Assembly (NCBI GenBank): GCA_034408855.1 | Contig: JAWXCK010000109.1 | Location: forward strand, 5,423 to 69,422 | Direction: 5' to 3' | DNA from: JAIYDQ01 sp034408855 | GTDB lineage: Bacteria; Planctomycetota; Planctomycetia; Pirellulales; Pirellulaceae | Length of the DNA: 64,000 nucleotides | In this document: in pieces, positions 45,902-55,658 of the stretch | How the letters are laid out: the number at the start of each line of letters is the position of its first letter | Position numbering within the stretch: the first letter of the stretch is position 1 | The notes under the pieces: generated by a model | Seen by the model: only the letters and a program-made list of their open reading frames with translations | Database searches by the model: none | Told to the model about the DNA's origin: nothing | Made by a program: the position numbers and the translations under genes

Positions 45902-46605
45902 AGGACTACCGCCTCCGGCGTTGTCGATTCAGGTTCGGGGCTCATTCCGAAAACCTTGATCGGCTTTCGCTTGAGATCGAGAACGTGAAATGGCAAAAGC
46001 TCAAAACCGCGTTGCTGTCGCAACTTATTGACCGATCGCAAAATGTTTAGGAGCTGGCGCCGGATTGGAGCGTATCGAACGAAGGGAACTTTCGAGAACT
46101 CGAATGCCAGGTGCTCGGGCGACCGATGTACAGCCATGAATTCGAAGTGGCACTTCAACTCGTTGTATCGTTCGTTGTCGATGCGAACATGGGCGTGCCA
46201 CTTGGGAGAGAGGGCACCTTGTTCTATGACTCCGCTTCGGCGATACGAGATCGAGTAGCCTTCGAACTTGATCGGAACCCGCCTGCAATCTTTGATCGAT
46301 TCCCCCTCCCCTCCAAGTTTACTTGGCTGCTTCAACTTGTGATGGCCTTCGCTCACGAGCAAGATGAACCAGTCGTTGAATCGAAGATAATGGGCGTTAG
46401 CAAGTCCCTTCTTTCGCCGTTGAGACCGCGCCCATTCGGTTATGTCGATTTCGTATTTGGCAATCAGCTTCCGGTCGATCGCGGCATGATCCTTGTCCTT
46501 TGGAAGCGAGCCGGTCACGTACCAGTAATATCCGTGGCGGAGATAGCTTGCTGCGATCAGTTGCACGAGGCCTTCCTTGCTTGTCGGTAAATATCGATAG
46601 TTCAT
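45898..46605 (-). CDS. Basic protein downstream of a structured RNA tract, possibly Y1-transposase-like
   Basis: This 235-residue basic protein has no named family that I recognise. Residues 25-90 recall the layout of Y1/RAYT transposases: a first strand (GYYWYVTG), a helix, then AHYLRFNDWFILLVSEG in the place of the usual MPNHVHLLV strand. The two HUH histidines are absent, so strand cutting would not be expected, but a nucleic-acid-binding role would fit. The C-terminal half (RRVPIKFEGYSISYRRSG, FVRYAPIRRQLL) is shared with the truncated copy at 13795-14274. It is preceded by 1.4 kb of hairpin-rich non-coding DNA on the same strand and followed by a coupled tiny membrane ORF. Confidence 0.6.
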   Translation of the reverse strand: MNYRYLPTSKEGLVQLIAASYLRHGYYWYVTGSLPKDKDHAAIDRKLIAKYEIDITEWARSQRRKKGLANAHYLRFNDWFILLVSEGHHKLKQPSKLGGEGESIKDCRRVPIKFEGYSISYRRSGVIEQGALSPKWHAHVRIDNERYNELKCHFEFMAVHRSPEHLAFEFSKVPFVRYAPIRRQLLNILRSVNKLRQQRGFELLPFHVLDLKRKPIKVFGMSPEPESTTPEAVVL

Positions 46606-46619
46606 TGTCCTTCATGATT

Positions 46620-48000
46620 CTTTATTCAGTTAAAAAATGGACGCTGATTTAGTTCTGGTAATCAACCAGAACAAAGCTCATGCGTCCGAAGCTTTCGAAT
46701 CAAACCTTGGTTTGGCGGCAGCAATCGAATGGTGAAAGGCGATACTTCCCGAGGCGAACAAATGCCTCAAGGGTGCATCAATCTCTCATTTCTTCTCACG
46801 CATTTACCTTCCAAGCATGGCTTCCATGTAGCTAGTTCACCGTTTTCTACAGTGTACCCGCGTAATACATAGTAGCCGTGCTTAAAAACCTTCGGCAACC
46901 GCTAGCACGTCCATAAGACGCACCTGTAGCGTTCGCCGTCAGACACGCCGTTTCAAGTGGATAGCTCTCCCGAGCTAATCACCTCAAACCGCTTGCCGCT
47001 GCCAACCACGGCCACCGCACGCAAGAGGAATAACGGTCGCTTATCGCGACCGCATTCACTCTCGCACGGTGTACGTTCATGGTCGGGGCTACAAAGCCCC
47101 TCGCTCCTTTCGTTGTCACTCCCATCGGACATCACTCCAACGGTGCAATCGTGAACGAGTCGTGACTGCCTTGCCACACTCGATGCCACTACCTTGGTCT
47201 GGTAGCCGCATTGAGTCTTACCCTTCGGTAAGATCATCGCCCTTTTTCCAAAGGCTTCTACTTAGAGCCCGCTCCCACTCTGCGGCGTTTGAATCACCGA
47301 AGTCCGCCAAGACTTCGGCACCGAGGAAGCTATCCTCGGCAGCCACAGAGTTTCCGGCGTTAGCTAATCATCTTCATCACTAGAGTCACGTGGCTAGATG
47401 GTGTTACCCATCGGTCCATTGCAGTATGTGCTGCCTTCCGGCAAGCCATAGTTTCCAGTCGGCATGATGCTGACTGATTTCCCCATACGAAAACGGAAGC
47501 TCAAGGTATCCGATGACCCAAGTCCATGGGTCAACTGCATTGGATGTGTCACAGTTTGGCACCGTCTCTCTAGTAATTCACTGGCAAGCTCTATCCGTAC
47601 TTTTTTGGATTGGAGCCTTTTGTAGTTGAGCTTTTCACCGTCGAATGTTTAGTTCGATCGCCGGAGTGGCAACTCCGGTATGGCCTATTGCTAGGCTCAT
47701 AGCTCCCTACGCCAGCACGGTTGAAGGAACTTAGGCGATTGCCAAGTCCTCATCCCCCGTGGCGGGATTACGCAACCATGCGTCACCCGCTTTGTCGATT
47801 AGCGGCTTGTGGTTCGGACGCAAAAATGCGACCCACACAAGTCTTTCCGCCTCGCCCGAATTCAAAATGAGAAATAACAAAATAGGATAGAACGACAGGA
47901 TTACTTTGGATCGAAATTCTCGCATACAACGCGAGCATGATCGACCAAGATTACTCTGCCGAGCCTCCTTCGCACTGAGCGAACCAGTCTCCTGGTACTC
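46620..48000 (-). ncRNA. Long hairpin-rich tract, candidate structured RNA
   Basis: No coding frame is convincing on either strand over 1.4 kb. Perfect short stem-loops are unusually dense. They lie at 46652-46672 (8 bp), 47034-47052 (7), 47085-47100 (6), 47216-47233 (7), 47297-47318 (8), 47321-47339 (7), 47514-47533 (7) and 47661-47678 (7), all with loops of 4-6 bases. The strand is assigned from the gene that follows on the minus strand 15 bp away. No reverse transcriptase, clear domain V or known RNA class was recognised. The limits are approximate. It could be a large RNA that works with the basic protein. Confidence 0.55.
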
Positions 48001-48446
48001 AGCGCTAAGGGCAGCGGGATCGTGATCCAGATAGAATCAACGGAGATGGGAGCTACCCACTCGCTTCTTAGCTTGACTGATGAGATCAAGTTTACCGAAG
48101 CCCGCTCTGCCCGACCATGAACGTCAGCTTCATTCGTCTTAGCCGGTGGAATATCTCCAGCCGGTTTGCCAACGAATTTGCTTTACGTAAAAACTGACGT
48201 CCGGCGATTTCTCGCCTACCGTAAGCCTCATATCATCAATCGGTTTAAAAACCAAGATAACGTAACTTTTCGAATCTGCATTGGTGGGCTCAAACGAAGC
48301 TGATTAACGCATTAATTAGGTGGGGAGGGCAACCGGACAGTTGCTTGCTCACGTCACACCCTCCTGTGAAAGCTGTGCCGAAGTCATTTTGGCGAGACGC
48401 TCGAGATCAGAAGCAGTTTTCGCTAGGTGGCCAACTTCAGCATAGC
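48001..48446. other. Intergenic region upstream of the structured tract
   Basis: About 445 bp with no supported gene. It could contain the promoter and 5' part of the structured RNA. Several GC-rich short complementary segments continue into it, but less densely than below 47.8 kb. Confidence 0.35.
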
Positions 48447-48863
48447 CTAATATTTCTTCCATGCAATTCGGAGTTCTTCGGAGAACAGTGATAAGGGATC
48501 TTTTTCGCGGTCGAAAAATACGTCTATTTCAGGATCATAACAATCGCCTGATTTGTCGTCCCACAGCCATATCGCGTGATTCAGCCCTTCTGTTTCCAAT
48601 AGGTCGATCTCCGTCTTGAGAAACAGGGGCGAACAGGGGCGCGACGGTTTCAGTCCGTATTCATTAACTGCAACCGGCAACTTTTGATTTTTGCACTTCC
48701 ACCGCGTTATCATCGCAAACTCTATCCGCAGTTCGGTGAACTCTTCATCAAAGTTCGTGTCGCCAGACGCTTTATCATCATGCATGTAGGCATCGAGCAT
48801 GTATTGATGTACCGCCTTCACGATCCGTTTTTCGTTTTCCGAATCTTCGGCTGTCGATTCCAA
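48447..48863 (-). pseudogene. Possible C-terminal fragment of a GH-A clan glycoside hydrolase
   Basis: In this 138-residue open frame, the segment PVAVNEYGLKPSRP and the later GLNHAIWLWDDKS follow the pattern of the last catalytic strands in cellulase-like (clan GH-A) enzymes. There, a Glu after the strand is the nucleophile and an IWLW-type strand closes the barrel. The N-terminal three quarters of such an enzyme are missing, and the frame upstream is unrelated. It is more likely a remnant than a working gene. Confidence 0.35.
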
Positions 48864-49440
48864 AGTTCATTGGCGACTTCCTGCCGAAGTTTTCCCCACT
48901 ATTTATGCTGGCAAACGCCAGCTTAATGTCTCCGGTGATCGAGCCTATGGATTGAATGACTGAAGCTTCGGACAGGCCTGCCAATTTGCGAAGATAAGGG
49001 CGCAAACACTCTATCGTCTCAAACCCGATACGACGGCTAAAGTCTTAATCGAAATAATGCCCTTTGGCGTTCGACCGTTTCAAGTCTTCACTCACGATGA
49101 CGTTATTCGGTCGACTCATAGTATCGGCTACACGCGACTTCATGACGGTGAACTGCTTGACGCTGTGATCGAGGAAACATGCGATTTCGATGCGCCCCCG
49201 AAAGATTCCAATGGAGCTAAGGGGATCGATGCAGGTGAACAGGATATTTTTGCCTTCTTGATCGACAACAAAACAAACGTCTCTAGTGACTCCCATCATC
49301 CCGGCCGAACCGGGCCCCCATTCCATCGGCGGTCACATCGCCTGATTGCTCTCTTTCTTCTGCGTACTTTACTTCGAAATTCAACTCATGTATGAACCAC
49401 CGGGGTTGTCCATGGTCTAATCTCTCGAAAGGCACTTAAT
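48864..49440. other. Region of short ambiguous open frames
   Basis: About 575 bp with overlapping open frames on both strands (for example 49057-49395 plus and 49045-49326 minus). I cannot choose between them, and neither has a clear ribosome binding site or motif. The stretch is probably remnant DNA around the glycoside-hydrolase fragment. Confidence 0.35.
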
Positions 49441-49737
49441 ATGGTTCAAGAGCAATCGACAAATTGCATGACTGAGGAAGAAGCGGATCGACGTTGGGAA
49501 ACAGCAAAGCAGGGAATTCTGGAACTTCACCAAGCCGGAATGCTAGCGGAAAGGATGATTGTCAGCGACGGTTTAGGAGAGGTACTGTACGTCTTGCTTA
49601 CTGCACACGAAGCTATGTGGGATTCGGCTGAGTATCAGAACGAAACCCGGGCGAGACTCAAAGTTCAGCTTCAACTCACAAACAGTCAATCTGTCCAAGA
49701 TGTACCGCCATCCGACAGAACTAGCAAAGAATCGTAA
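49441..49737 (+). CDS. Small hypothetical protein
   Basis: A 98-residue helical protein of unknown function (EEEADRRWETAKQGILELHQ, LYVLLTAHEAMWDS). Acidic and amphipathic helices make it protein-like, but no family is recognised. A second short open frame (49738-49920) begins directly after its stop and has weaker coding character. Confidence 0.45.
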   Translation: MVQEQSTNCMTEEEADRRWETAKQGILELHQAGMLAERMIVSDGLGEVLYVLLTAHEAMWDSAEYQNETRARLKVQLQLTNSQSVQDVPPSDRTSKES

Positions 49738-49970
49738 ATGCTTCGGTTTTTTCACTTCCTGGTCATGGACGACCTCGATTTTCCGACTCTGAATCGCCAT
49801 GCCTCTACAATAACAGTAGCTGAGTTTTATTGCGTCCAGCTAGTTGCCTACGCTAAAGTCGGATATACTCGGGGCGCTGTTGCATCCGCTGGTCACGAGA
49901 AAAGACTCGCATCTCAATAGATGATTTTGAATTTACCTTACGTCTTTAGCAATTTAGAAGGAGCGTAGTA

Positions 49971-50399
49971 ATGGGAACCAACCAAATGTTGTTGGAAAGA
50001 GAAAATGACGCAAAAGATTCTGATGCCAGCGAAACGGCACCACCATCCAAGAGGCGCCGCAAGCCCTCAGCTAGCCCTAGCAAAGGAGTGAGAAATACCC
50101 TGCTTACCGATTCTGCAGAGTCTTTCGTCGCTGCCCGAAAAAACGATCCCGAGCAACTCGGACGTGTCGTTGCACTTGCCATCCACCAGTTAATCCTTAG
50201 CGATCAACTACCTCAGACGTTGTACATCACCTCGCCTGACGAAGTAAAAGAAGTCATAGCAACGGTTGAGCTAGCAGCTTCTGCTAACTTGATGTCTGAA
50301 GCTGCGAGGCAATCAATAATCGATCAGCTTAAGGCCTCGCAGAGCTCCCCACTAGATGCTCAACTTACTGGGAACGCAAATAAATCGAGACCGAAATAG
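49971..50399 (+). CDS. Hypothetical protein with basic N-terminal region
   Basis: A 142-residue protein of unknown function. A Lys/Arg-rich, Pro/Ser-rich segment (PPSKRRRKPSASPSKGVR) precedes a helical region (LGRVVALAIHQLILSDQL, ASANLMSEAARQSI). The ATG follows GAAGGAGCG with good spacing, which supports the call. The basic tail suggests nucleic-acid contact. The neighbours are also unknown small genes. Confidence 0.6.
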   Translation: MGTNQMLLERENDAKDSDASETAPPSKRRRKPSASPSKGVRNTLLTDSAESFVAARKNDPEQLGRVVALAIHQLILSDQLPQTLYITSPDEVKEVIATVELAASANLMSEAARQSIIDQLKASQSSPLDAQLTGNANKSRPK

Positions 50400-50499
50400 C
50401 TAGCAATTCGTGTATCCGACTTTTGATTGCTATATTTTTTGAAATCCGCGAAACATGTTGCAAGGGCCTATGGTTGAACCTCCCTTAATCTGTTAGATT

Positions 50500-50525
50500 T
50501 TTCCTGTCCTCAACTGGACAGGAAA
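50500..50525 (+). promoter_or_regulatory. Perfect 10-bp stem upstream of a ribosome binding site
   Basis: TTTCCTGTCC, a six-base loop and GGACAGGAAA form a perfect stem just before the GGGAGG site of the gene at 50540. It may be an operator for a dimeric repressor or an RNA hairpin affecting translation. Which one cannot be decided from the sequence. Confidence 0.45.
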
Positions 50526-50539
50526 GCTGGGAGGCACTG

Positions 50540-50989
50540 ATGTCGGACTTTTTCGTAACTGAAACCAAATTCGCGGTAAATAGGCGACTTACGCATAAAG
50601 GAGAGATCGATGAGCTTTGGCGACTTGATTTTGATAATGCCTATGACAAGTTCTTAGGATCTCTGTCTACGACACCGATCAGCCCAACAACGAAGTTCGA
50701 GAATTTCGAAGGGGAGAGGATCTACTCTCGGCAACACGTTTTGGGAGTTGAGTCAGACTATGGTAGGACCGAGGTAAGGCCTGTTCTTACCGCTCATTAC
50801 AAAGTTACTGCTTCAAAGGGTGCAATAGAACCTGATACGGTAAATATTCAGGATTGGTCTTTTCAAAAGCTTCCGTATCCTCCACGCCCTCTGAAAGCCA
50901 AAGGTCGAGATGAGAACTACATTGAGCGAAAGATGGCCAAAGAAGCCAAGCGAACCAAGGGAGCCAAAAACCCCTCTTCCTTACCTTAA
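50540..50989 (+). CDS. Hypothetical protein with lysine-rich C-terminus
   Basis: A 149-residue protein of unknown function. The first 110 residues are mixed strand and helix (MSDFFVTETKFAVNRRLTHK, GERIYSRQHVLGVESDYG), and the tail is Lys/Ala-rich. A strong ribosome binding site (GGGAGG) and a perfect hairpin precede the start, so it is likely expressed under control. No family is recognised. Confidence 0.6.
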   Translation: MSDFFVTETKFAVNRRLTHKGEIDELWRLDFDNAYDKFLGSLSTTPISPTTKFENFEGERIYSRQHVLGVESDYGRTEVRPVLTAHYKVTASKGAIEPDTVNIQDWSFQKLPYPPRPLKAKGRDENYIERKMAKEAKRTKGAKNPSSLP

Positions 50990-51483
50990 CTTATTGATTT
51001 TGTTTGAGCGATTACCTCACTCCGGAAGGAAAAACGGGCACGAACGATTGAATCGGATCGCATTCTCTTCACGAACGGGTTGACACCAAAGAGAACGCAT
51101 TTATTGTTCCGTTTCTTCTCTCATTCTTGTACGATTTGAATCGAGCAATAAAAATCGGAGCTGCTGTAGTAGACATTCCGAACACCGAATTCTTTTTGCG
51201 TGCAATTCGATAGACGAGTGCTTCGTCGTACTACTCGATCCGGGAATTGCAAACAGCTACTTACTAAGTTCCCAATCGCGCAGTTAGGTTTTTTGAGCAC
51301 AGGTTTTCTCAGCAAAAATCCATGGAAGCATGGAAGATTGGCAATGTTATTTCGTCCTTTCCGCATTCACATCGTCTGGACGGAGAAGCTCGCCCCGTAT
51401 CCAAAAAGAATAGACTCGCCATACTCCTTTCCTATGCAATTTAATTCCCGTTCAGTTGCTTAGTAACCTCAATAGTCGTGACG
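50990..51483. other. Intergenic region with no supported gene
   Basis: About 490 bp holding overlapping open frames on both strands (51121-51366 minus and 51200-51463 plus). Neither shows motifs or a good ribosome binding site. I see no RNA gene or repeat. Confidence 0.35.
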
Positions 51484-51714
51484 ATGGTTTCTCAAAACAT
51501 AGATCTATTGCAGCGAAACGACGACAACGAATCGTGGAATAGACTACTTGGTCATCTTCGAGAATCGGTTGGTCATTCGAACGACTTACTTGACCAATTG
51601 GAAGCCGAAGGAACGATTGACTTTATCGAACTTGGTGTACTGCTGAACCGGATTCACAAAGGACTGGAGCAAACTCTCCAAGAAGCACGCCTCATTATTT
51701 CTCGCAAGCCTTGA
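51484..51714 (+). CDS. Small helical hypothetical protein
   Basis: A 76-residue acidic, helical protein (SWNRLLGHLRESVGHSNDLL, LNRIHKGLEQTLQEARL) with a coiled-coil tendency. The ATG at 51484 is chosen over a GTG two codons upstream. Its 3' end overlaps the convergent membrane-protein gene by about 20 bp. The function is unknown. Confidence 0.45.
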   Translation: MVSQNIDLLQRNDDNESWNRLLGHLRESVGHSNDLLDQLEAEGTIDFIELGVLLNRIHKGLEQTLQEARLIISRKP

Positions 51715-53104
51715 GTGCACTGAATTTATGGCGACTTCGGCGGCAGGCAAACGATACACCAGAGGAGCAAAGCAAAACAAATCCTAGCAACGCTAATGAC
51801 CATCGAATGATTTGCATTCCAGGATTCTCCCATTCTCGAATCAGTAACTCTCCCTGCTTCGTTCTAAGCAGGTCAGCATGGGTTGGTTTCAGCGAAAGCT
51901 CTTCCGGCGGTATTGAGCGAATGACGCCATTGCCTATGAAAATGTGCTGTTCGCCGTTGTTCTCGTCGACCACCCAAGCACCATTCGGCACAGTAGAATA
52001 GAAATTCGCATCGTTCAATTTTGTATCTGACGCACAGAACTGAGCCGCGATAATTTGCGACTGACAAAATGCAAATAGTGGATAGTCGTGGGTTGGCCAC
52101 GCAGAGACAGACCATTTGACTGGTTTCCATCCGAATTGAGTATCTAGTTCATAGTCTATGTCGATTTGAGTCTTCCCGAAGCGTCCGGGCATAGCCCCAA
52201 CTCGATGAGCATCTGACTGGCTATGATCGATGGCAACCGAACCAATAAAACGGCGGATGACGAACTCGGACTTAGGATCGATCCAAAATGTTCGAAAATT
52301 TTTGGAGTCAATGTTTGCGATCTCATCCATGACGAGACAATCAACTCCGTCGATGCGCTGTGGTTCAGGTCTCAATCGAAGTTGCGTCGAATTCAGCTCC
52401 AAAGTGCGCGAACGAATCCTTCGAAGAGCGAGCATTGCTGCTTGCATATCCAGCGTATCAACTTGATCGTTCCAGTCTGCTTCAGGCGTCAACCTCGCCC
52501 AGGCAACCGAACCAGCTTGCATCGGCTTGCGAATCGTGACTCGCGCATGAGACTTGCTAGTTGGATGCCACGTATCAATGATCTTGTCTCCATCGCAGAT
52601 TCGACTAAAAAGCTGCGGACTAAGGAAATCCGCCTTCGGATTGGCAAATTGATTATGTAGATTTGACGAATATTCAAACGAATAGCCAACCTCAGCTCGT
52701 TTCTGAAGATATGCCGTGTATTGAAGTGGCTCTCTAGCGATCAGCTCATTGCTCAAGAAATCCTCACAGTGCGGACCGGAAGCCCAACGCTGTGAATCAA
52801 ACCTAAATCGATCGTTGTCAATCCTAATCCGATATACAAAATTATCCTGAGTAACCTGCGCCGATAAACTTTCGGCAGCCCAATGCGATTGGAATTGCGA
52901 AAATCGAGCAACTCCTAAGCGATTAGCATGTCGCCACTGAATATCCAAATAAGGTGCTTTGTCAACCGATTTGGCCCAAGCATCGACGATATCGGATACC
53001 GTGAACTCGGCGGTGCCTGTCGGGTCTGGTTCAGTGCCGTTCGCATTTACGAAAGTTATGCAAAAGCAAACATGGATTGCAACGCTCAGGAAATGCCGAA
53101 TCAT
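51695..53104 (-). CDS. Secreted or membrane-anchored hypothetical protein
   Basis: This protein of about 469 residues has a probable signal peptide (MIRHFLSVAIHVCFCITFVNANG) and a C-terminal transmembrane helix (WSLALLGFVLLCSSGVSFA) with a basic tail. The region between is beta-rich and unrecognised. The ATG overlaps the stop of the esterase gene by 4 bp, which decides the start against a longer frame. Its layout resembles the protein at 62761-63822. It is the last gene of the DUF1559/EF-hand operon. Confidence 0.65.
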   Translation of the reverse strand: MIRHFLSVAIHVCFCITFVNANGTEPDPTGTAEFTVSDIVDAWAKSVDKAPYLDIQWRHANRLGVARFSQFQSHWAAESLSAQVTQDNFVYRIRIDNDRFRFDSQRWASGPHCEDFLSNELIAREPLQYTAYLQKRAEVGYSFEYSSNLHNQFANPKADFLSPQLFSRICDGDKIIDTWHPTSKSHARVTIRKPMQAGSVAWARLTPEADWNDQVDTLDMQAAMLALRRIRSRTLELNSTQLRLRPEPQRIDGVDCLVMDEIANIDSKNFRTFWIDPKSEFVIRRFIGSVAIDHSQSDAHRVGAMPGRFGKTQIDIDYELDTQFGWKPVKWSVSAWPTHDYPLFAFCQSQIIAAQFCASDTKLNDANFYSTVPNGAWVVDENNGEQHIFIGNGVIRSIPPEELSLKPTHADLLRTKQGELLIREWENPGMQIIRWSLALLGFVLLCSSGVSFACRRSRHKFSALKACEK

Positions 53105-54528
53105 TCGACGTCTCCCAGCTGAATAGCATTCATTTCGGAACCTTTGCCGCCTTTTTGCCTCTCGCGGCCAAGAATGCCGCGCCAGTGTTGAGAACCATCG
53201 TTTCCGAGGAAACCAATTTGCAATGGATAACTTGGTAATTCGCATTCGAGGAGAATCCATTCATTGATGCGAAGCAATAGCTGGCGGTCATTAACGGTCA
53301 ATCGAAAATGCGACCAATGCATCGGTAGAAATACTTGCTGCGCAATGCAATCAAGACTCGCGAGCAATTTTTGATCGCCATAGGTTCGAATCTCACCGCT
53401 TCCTTGATTCGACGGCACAATATGAATTTCATAGCCAGAGCGGGGTTGATTATCGAGATTTGTGAGCAGGATGACGTGCAACGGAGCTTGACGGTCCGAT
53501 CGATAGTCGAAATGAAAATCGAAATCGTTCGAAGTTGGCCGCCAGAGCAACGTCGGCGCATCTAATCGATCGTGATTTGTGAATCCGTCACTCGGCGGTT
53601 CAAAGCTCAATAGATCACGATCATTAACCGACCAATTCCCTTTTCCTATCGATTGTAAATCCATCTTACCATCGTTTGCTAATAACGCGAATCTATCACT
53701 GCCTTTGTGTTTATCCAGGCTTTGCCGCAGTGTCCAATCATAGAGGGCCGGATTTCGATAGGCATGATTCCAGGTGTCGTGCCCATCACGGTCAAGTACG
53801 GAAACAATTGGACTACAACCTTTTCGTACCAGTGCCAACCGCATCTGTTCATTGAATTCAACGACTCCCGGTACGTTGTCTCGCTCGTTATAGAATGACC
53901 AAATCGGCAAGCTGTTGATTTCGAACGTATTGGCTAGATTGTCGATCGATGTCGCTGGACGAGTCGCGGAGATTGGAACAATAGCCGCGAACAGTTCCGG
54001 ATGGCCTCCGGCTACGTTGAAGACGCCGGCACCTCCTGACGATGGTCCTGTCAAATAGACGTGATTAGGATCACCGTTATATTTCTTGATTGCGTCGTGC
54101 AATGATTGCAACGCGAGTCGGGTATCGTCGCTCTCCGCCGTCCAACTTCCGTGGAGGCTACACTGCGATGCTACCGCAAGAAACGGGAAACGACCTTTGA
54201 GTTCCCAGATTTGATTTCCAAAATTATTAGCGAGCTGCCGAACGGCACCTTGGCCGTTTTCTCCAAAACCGTTGAGAAATAAGAAAACAGGAAGTTTCTC
54301 GTCCTTCGAACGATTGTGCGGCACGAAAACTCGGTAGGAATGGATCGACGCATCTTCAGTGATAAACGAACGCTTTACGAAACCCTCTCGCGAAGCCGCT
54401 CGCCCTTCGTTAAGTCTCAGTGAGAGACTAGGAAAAGCTATCCAGATGAGTGCGACGAGTCCGCTTGCAATGCACATTGCGAAGATGGTGAATAGCGTTG
54501 GCTGTGAAAGCGATTTGTGATTCTGCAT
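53101..54528 (-). CDS. Secreted esterase (alpha/beta hydrolase) with C-terminal laminin-G-like domain
   Basis: This 475-residue protein has a signal anchor (FTIFAMCIASGLVALIWIAF) and an LpqC/poly(3-hydroxybutyrate) depolymerase-like hydrolase. The motifs are LPVFLFLNGFGENG for the oxyanion hole, TGPSSGGAG for the nucleophile elbow, YNERDNVPG for the acid and RDGHDTWNHAY for the His. Residues about 330-460 look like a concanavalin-type beta-sandwich common in planctomycete enzymes. It probably acts on esters or polymers outside the cytoplasm. It starts 15 bp after a DUF1559 gene. Confidence 0.75.
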   Translation of the reverse strand: MQNHKSLSQPTLFTIFAMCIASGLVALIWIAFPSLSLRLNEGRAASREGFVKRSFITEDASIHSYRVFVPHNRSKDEKLPVFLFLNGFGENGQGAVRQLANNFGNQIWELKGRFPFLAVASQCSLHGSWTAESDDTRLALQSLHDAIKKYNGDPNHVYLTGPSSGGAGVFNVAGGHPELFAAIVPISATRPATSIDNLANTFEINSLPIWSFYNERDNVPGVVEFNEQMRLALVRKGCSPIVSVLDRDGHDTWNHAYRNPALYDWTLRQSLDKHKGSDRFALLANDGKMDLQSIGKGNWSVNDRDLLSFEPPSDGFTNHDRLDAPTLLWRPTSNDFDFHFDYRSDRQAPLHVILLTNLDNQPRSGYEIHIVPSNQGSGEIRTYGDQKLLASLDCIAQQVFLPMHWSHFRLTVNDRQLLLRINEWILLECELPSYPLQIGFLGNDGSQHWRGILGRERQKGGKGSEMNAIQLGDVE

Positions 54529-54542
54529 CCGGAAGTTCGTCG

Positions 54543-55658
54543 CTATTGTTCTATAGTTCCATTGAAAGTTACCGGGAGCCCATCGTTTCGTATCCCAAGC
54601 CTCTGAAATACGCCGAGTTTTCCGATTTCAGGAATTGGCTCAGCAGGATTCTTTCCGACCATGTGAATAGTATTATGAAAATCGATATTGTTAGCAAGAA
54701 AACGAACGGCACCATCCGCGAAGAGAAAATAAGCCCCGCCAACATGATAACTGCTAAAACCTCCTTTAGCGCACTCGCTCCGACTGACGTAAAACGTTTT
54801 GGAAGGCGTCGCGAATTCAAATTCTGGTGTTGGAAGCTCCCAAAACTCGGATGGAATCTCGTTAATACGCCAGTAGACTCGTCCCAAGCAGATGCTGGCC
54901 GTCGGCTCAACCTTGACGTCTTGAACACCGACCCAAGTGCTACTCCCTTGAAAGTACGCCCGTTCTCCGACGGCAAGCGTATTGGAGAGTCCATCCGTAA
55001 TGTCCTGGTGACGCACGCTACAGGCTACTGAAAAAAAGCCATTGTTCGCCCGTAGCGATGGCTTGAGGCCAAACATCGATTCGGGGCCAAGAGCCAAAGG
55101 CAAACTTAGAGAAAAATATCCGCCGCTGCCGACATAGCTGGACGTGCCGCCAGCAATGATTTCCCGACTCCGACTCTTCGATTTGTCTAAAAATCGATTC
55201 TCCGGATGGATGGGAGCTGTAGCAAAGGATTCACCTGCTAGATCACTCGGACATCGAAACACAGCCAGCGGCTTTCTGAGTATGGCAAGTCTCTCTGGAG
55301 TTTCCATGGCCTCTTTCAGAGATATATTAATGGGATCAAGCTTTGCAGCGATGTCTTCGTAATCAAGATACGGCAATAGAAATACAGCCCAGCAATACGA
55401 GGGAGTTTCGGCAGGCCATTCGGCCCCTCCCGTGTGAAGTCGCTTAAAACCACCTGGCAAATAACCAGCTGGCAGTGCTTGATAGGATGTGTGGTAGGAT
55501 TCCAGTGCATGACCCATCTGACGAAGATTACTGACACATTGGGCTTTGCGTGACGTTTCACGCCATTGAACAAGCTGCGGTACCCCAAGGCTGATTAAGA
55601 TGCAGCCAACGCCTGCAAGCGCGAACAATTCAACCATCGTTACGCCGCTATGCTTCAA
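54543..55658 (-). CDS. DUF1559 pseudopilin-like protein
   Basis: This 371-residue planctomycete-type protein has an N-terminal pseudopilin helix (GVTMVELFALAGVGCILIS) and the C-terminal signature SYHVGGAYFLFADGAVRF (His-x9-Asp-Gly). These proteins are numerous in planctomycetes and are thought to belong to a type II/IV-like surface apparatus. The start overlaps the end of the EF-hand gene by about 10 bp. The pilin-like leader lacks the usual phenylalanine, but the helix is clear. Confidence 0.88.
   Translation of the reverse strand: MKHSGVTMVELFALAGVGCILISLGVPQLVQWRETSRKAQCVSNLRQMGHALESYHTSYQALPAGYLPGGFKRLHTGGAEWPAETPSYCWAVFLLPYLDYEDIAAKLDPINISLKEAMETPERLAILRKPLAVFRCPSDLAGESFATAPIHPENRFLDKSKSRSREIIAGGTSSYVGSGGYFSLSLPLALGPESMFGLKPSLRANNGFFSVACSVRHQDITDGLSNTLAVGERAYFQGSSTWVGVQDVKVEPTASICLGRVYWRINEIPSEFWELPTPEFEFATPSKTFYVSRSECAKGGFSSYHVGGAYFLFADGAVRFLANNIDFHNTIHMVGKNPAEPIPEIGKLGVFQRLGIRNDGLPVTFNGTIEQ

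Noticed and set aside
46953..47237. A 94-codon open frame on the minus strand within the hairpin-rich tract
   Set aside because: No ribosome binding site, irregular composition, and several perfect stem-loops inside it. It looks like a chance frame in structured non-coding sequence.
46620..48000. Group II intron or rRNA fragment
   Set aside because: No reverse transcriptase, no convincing domain V sequence, and no rRNA-like long match that I could recognise. I kept it as an unclassified structured tract.
49738..49920. A 60-codon open frame directly after the 98-aa hypothetical gene
   Set aside because: It abuts the previous stop, but the composition is not protein-like and there is no ribosome binding site of its own.
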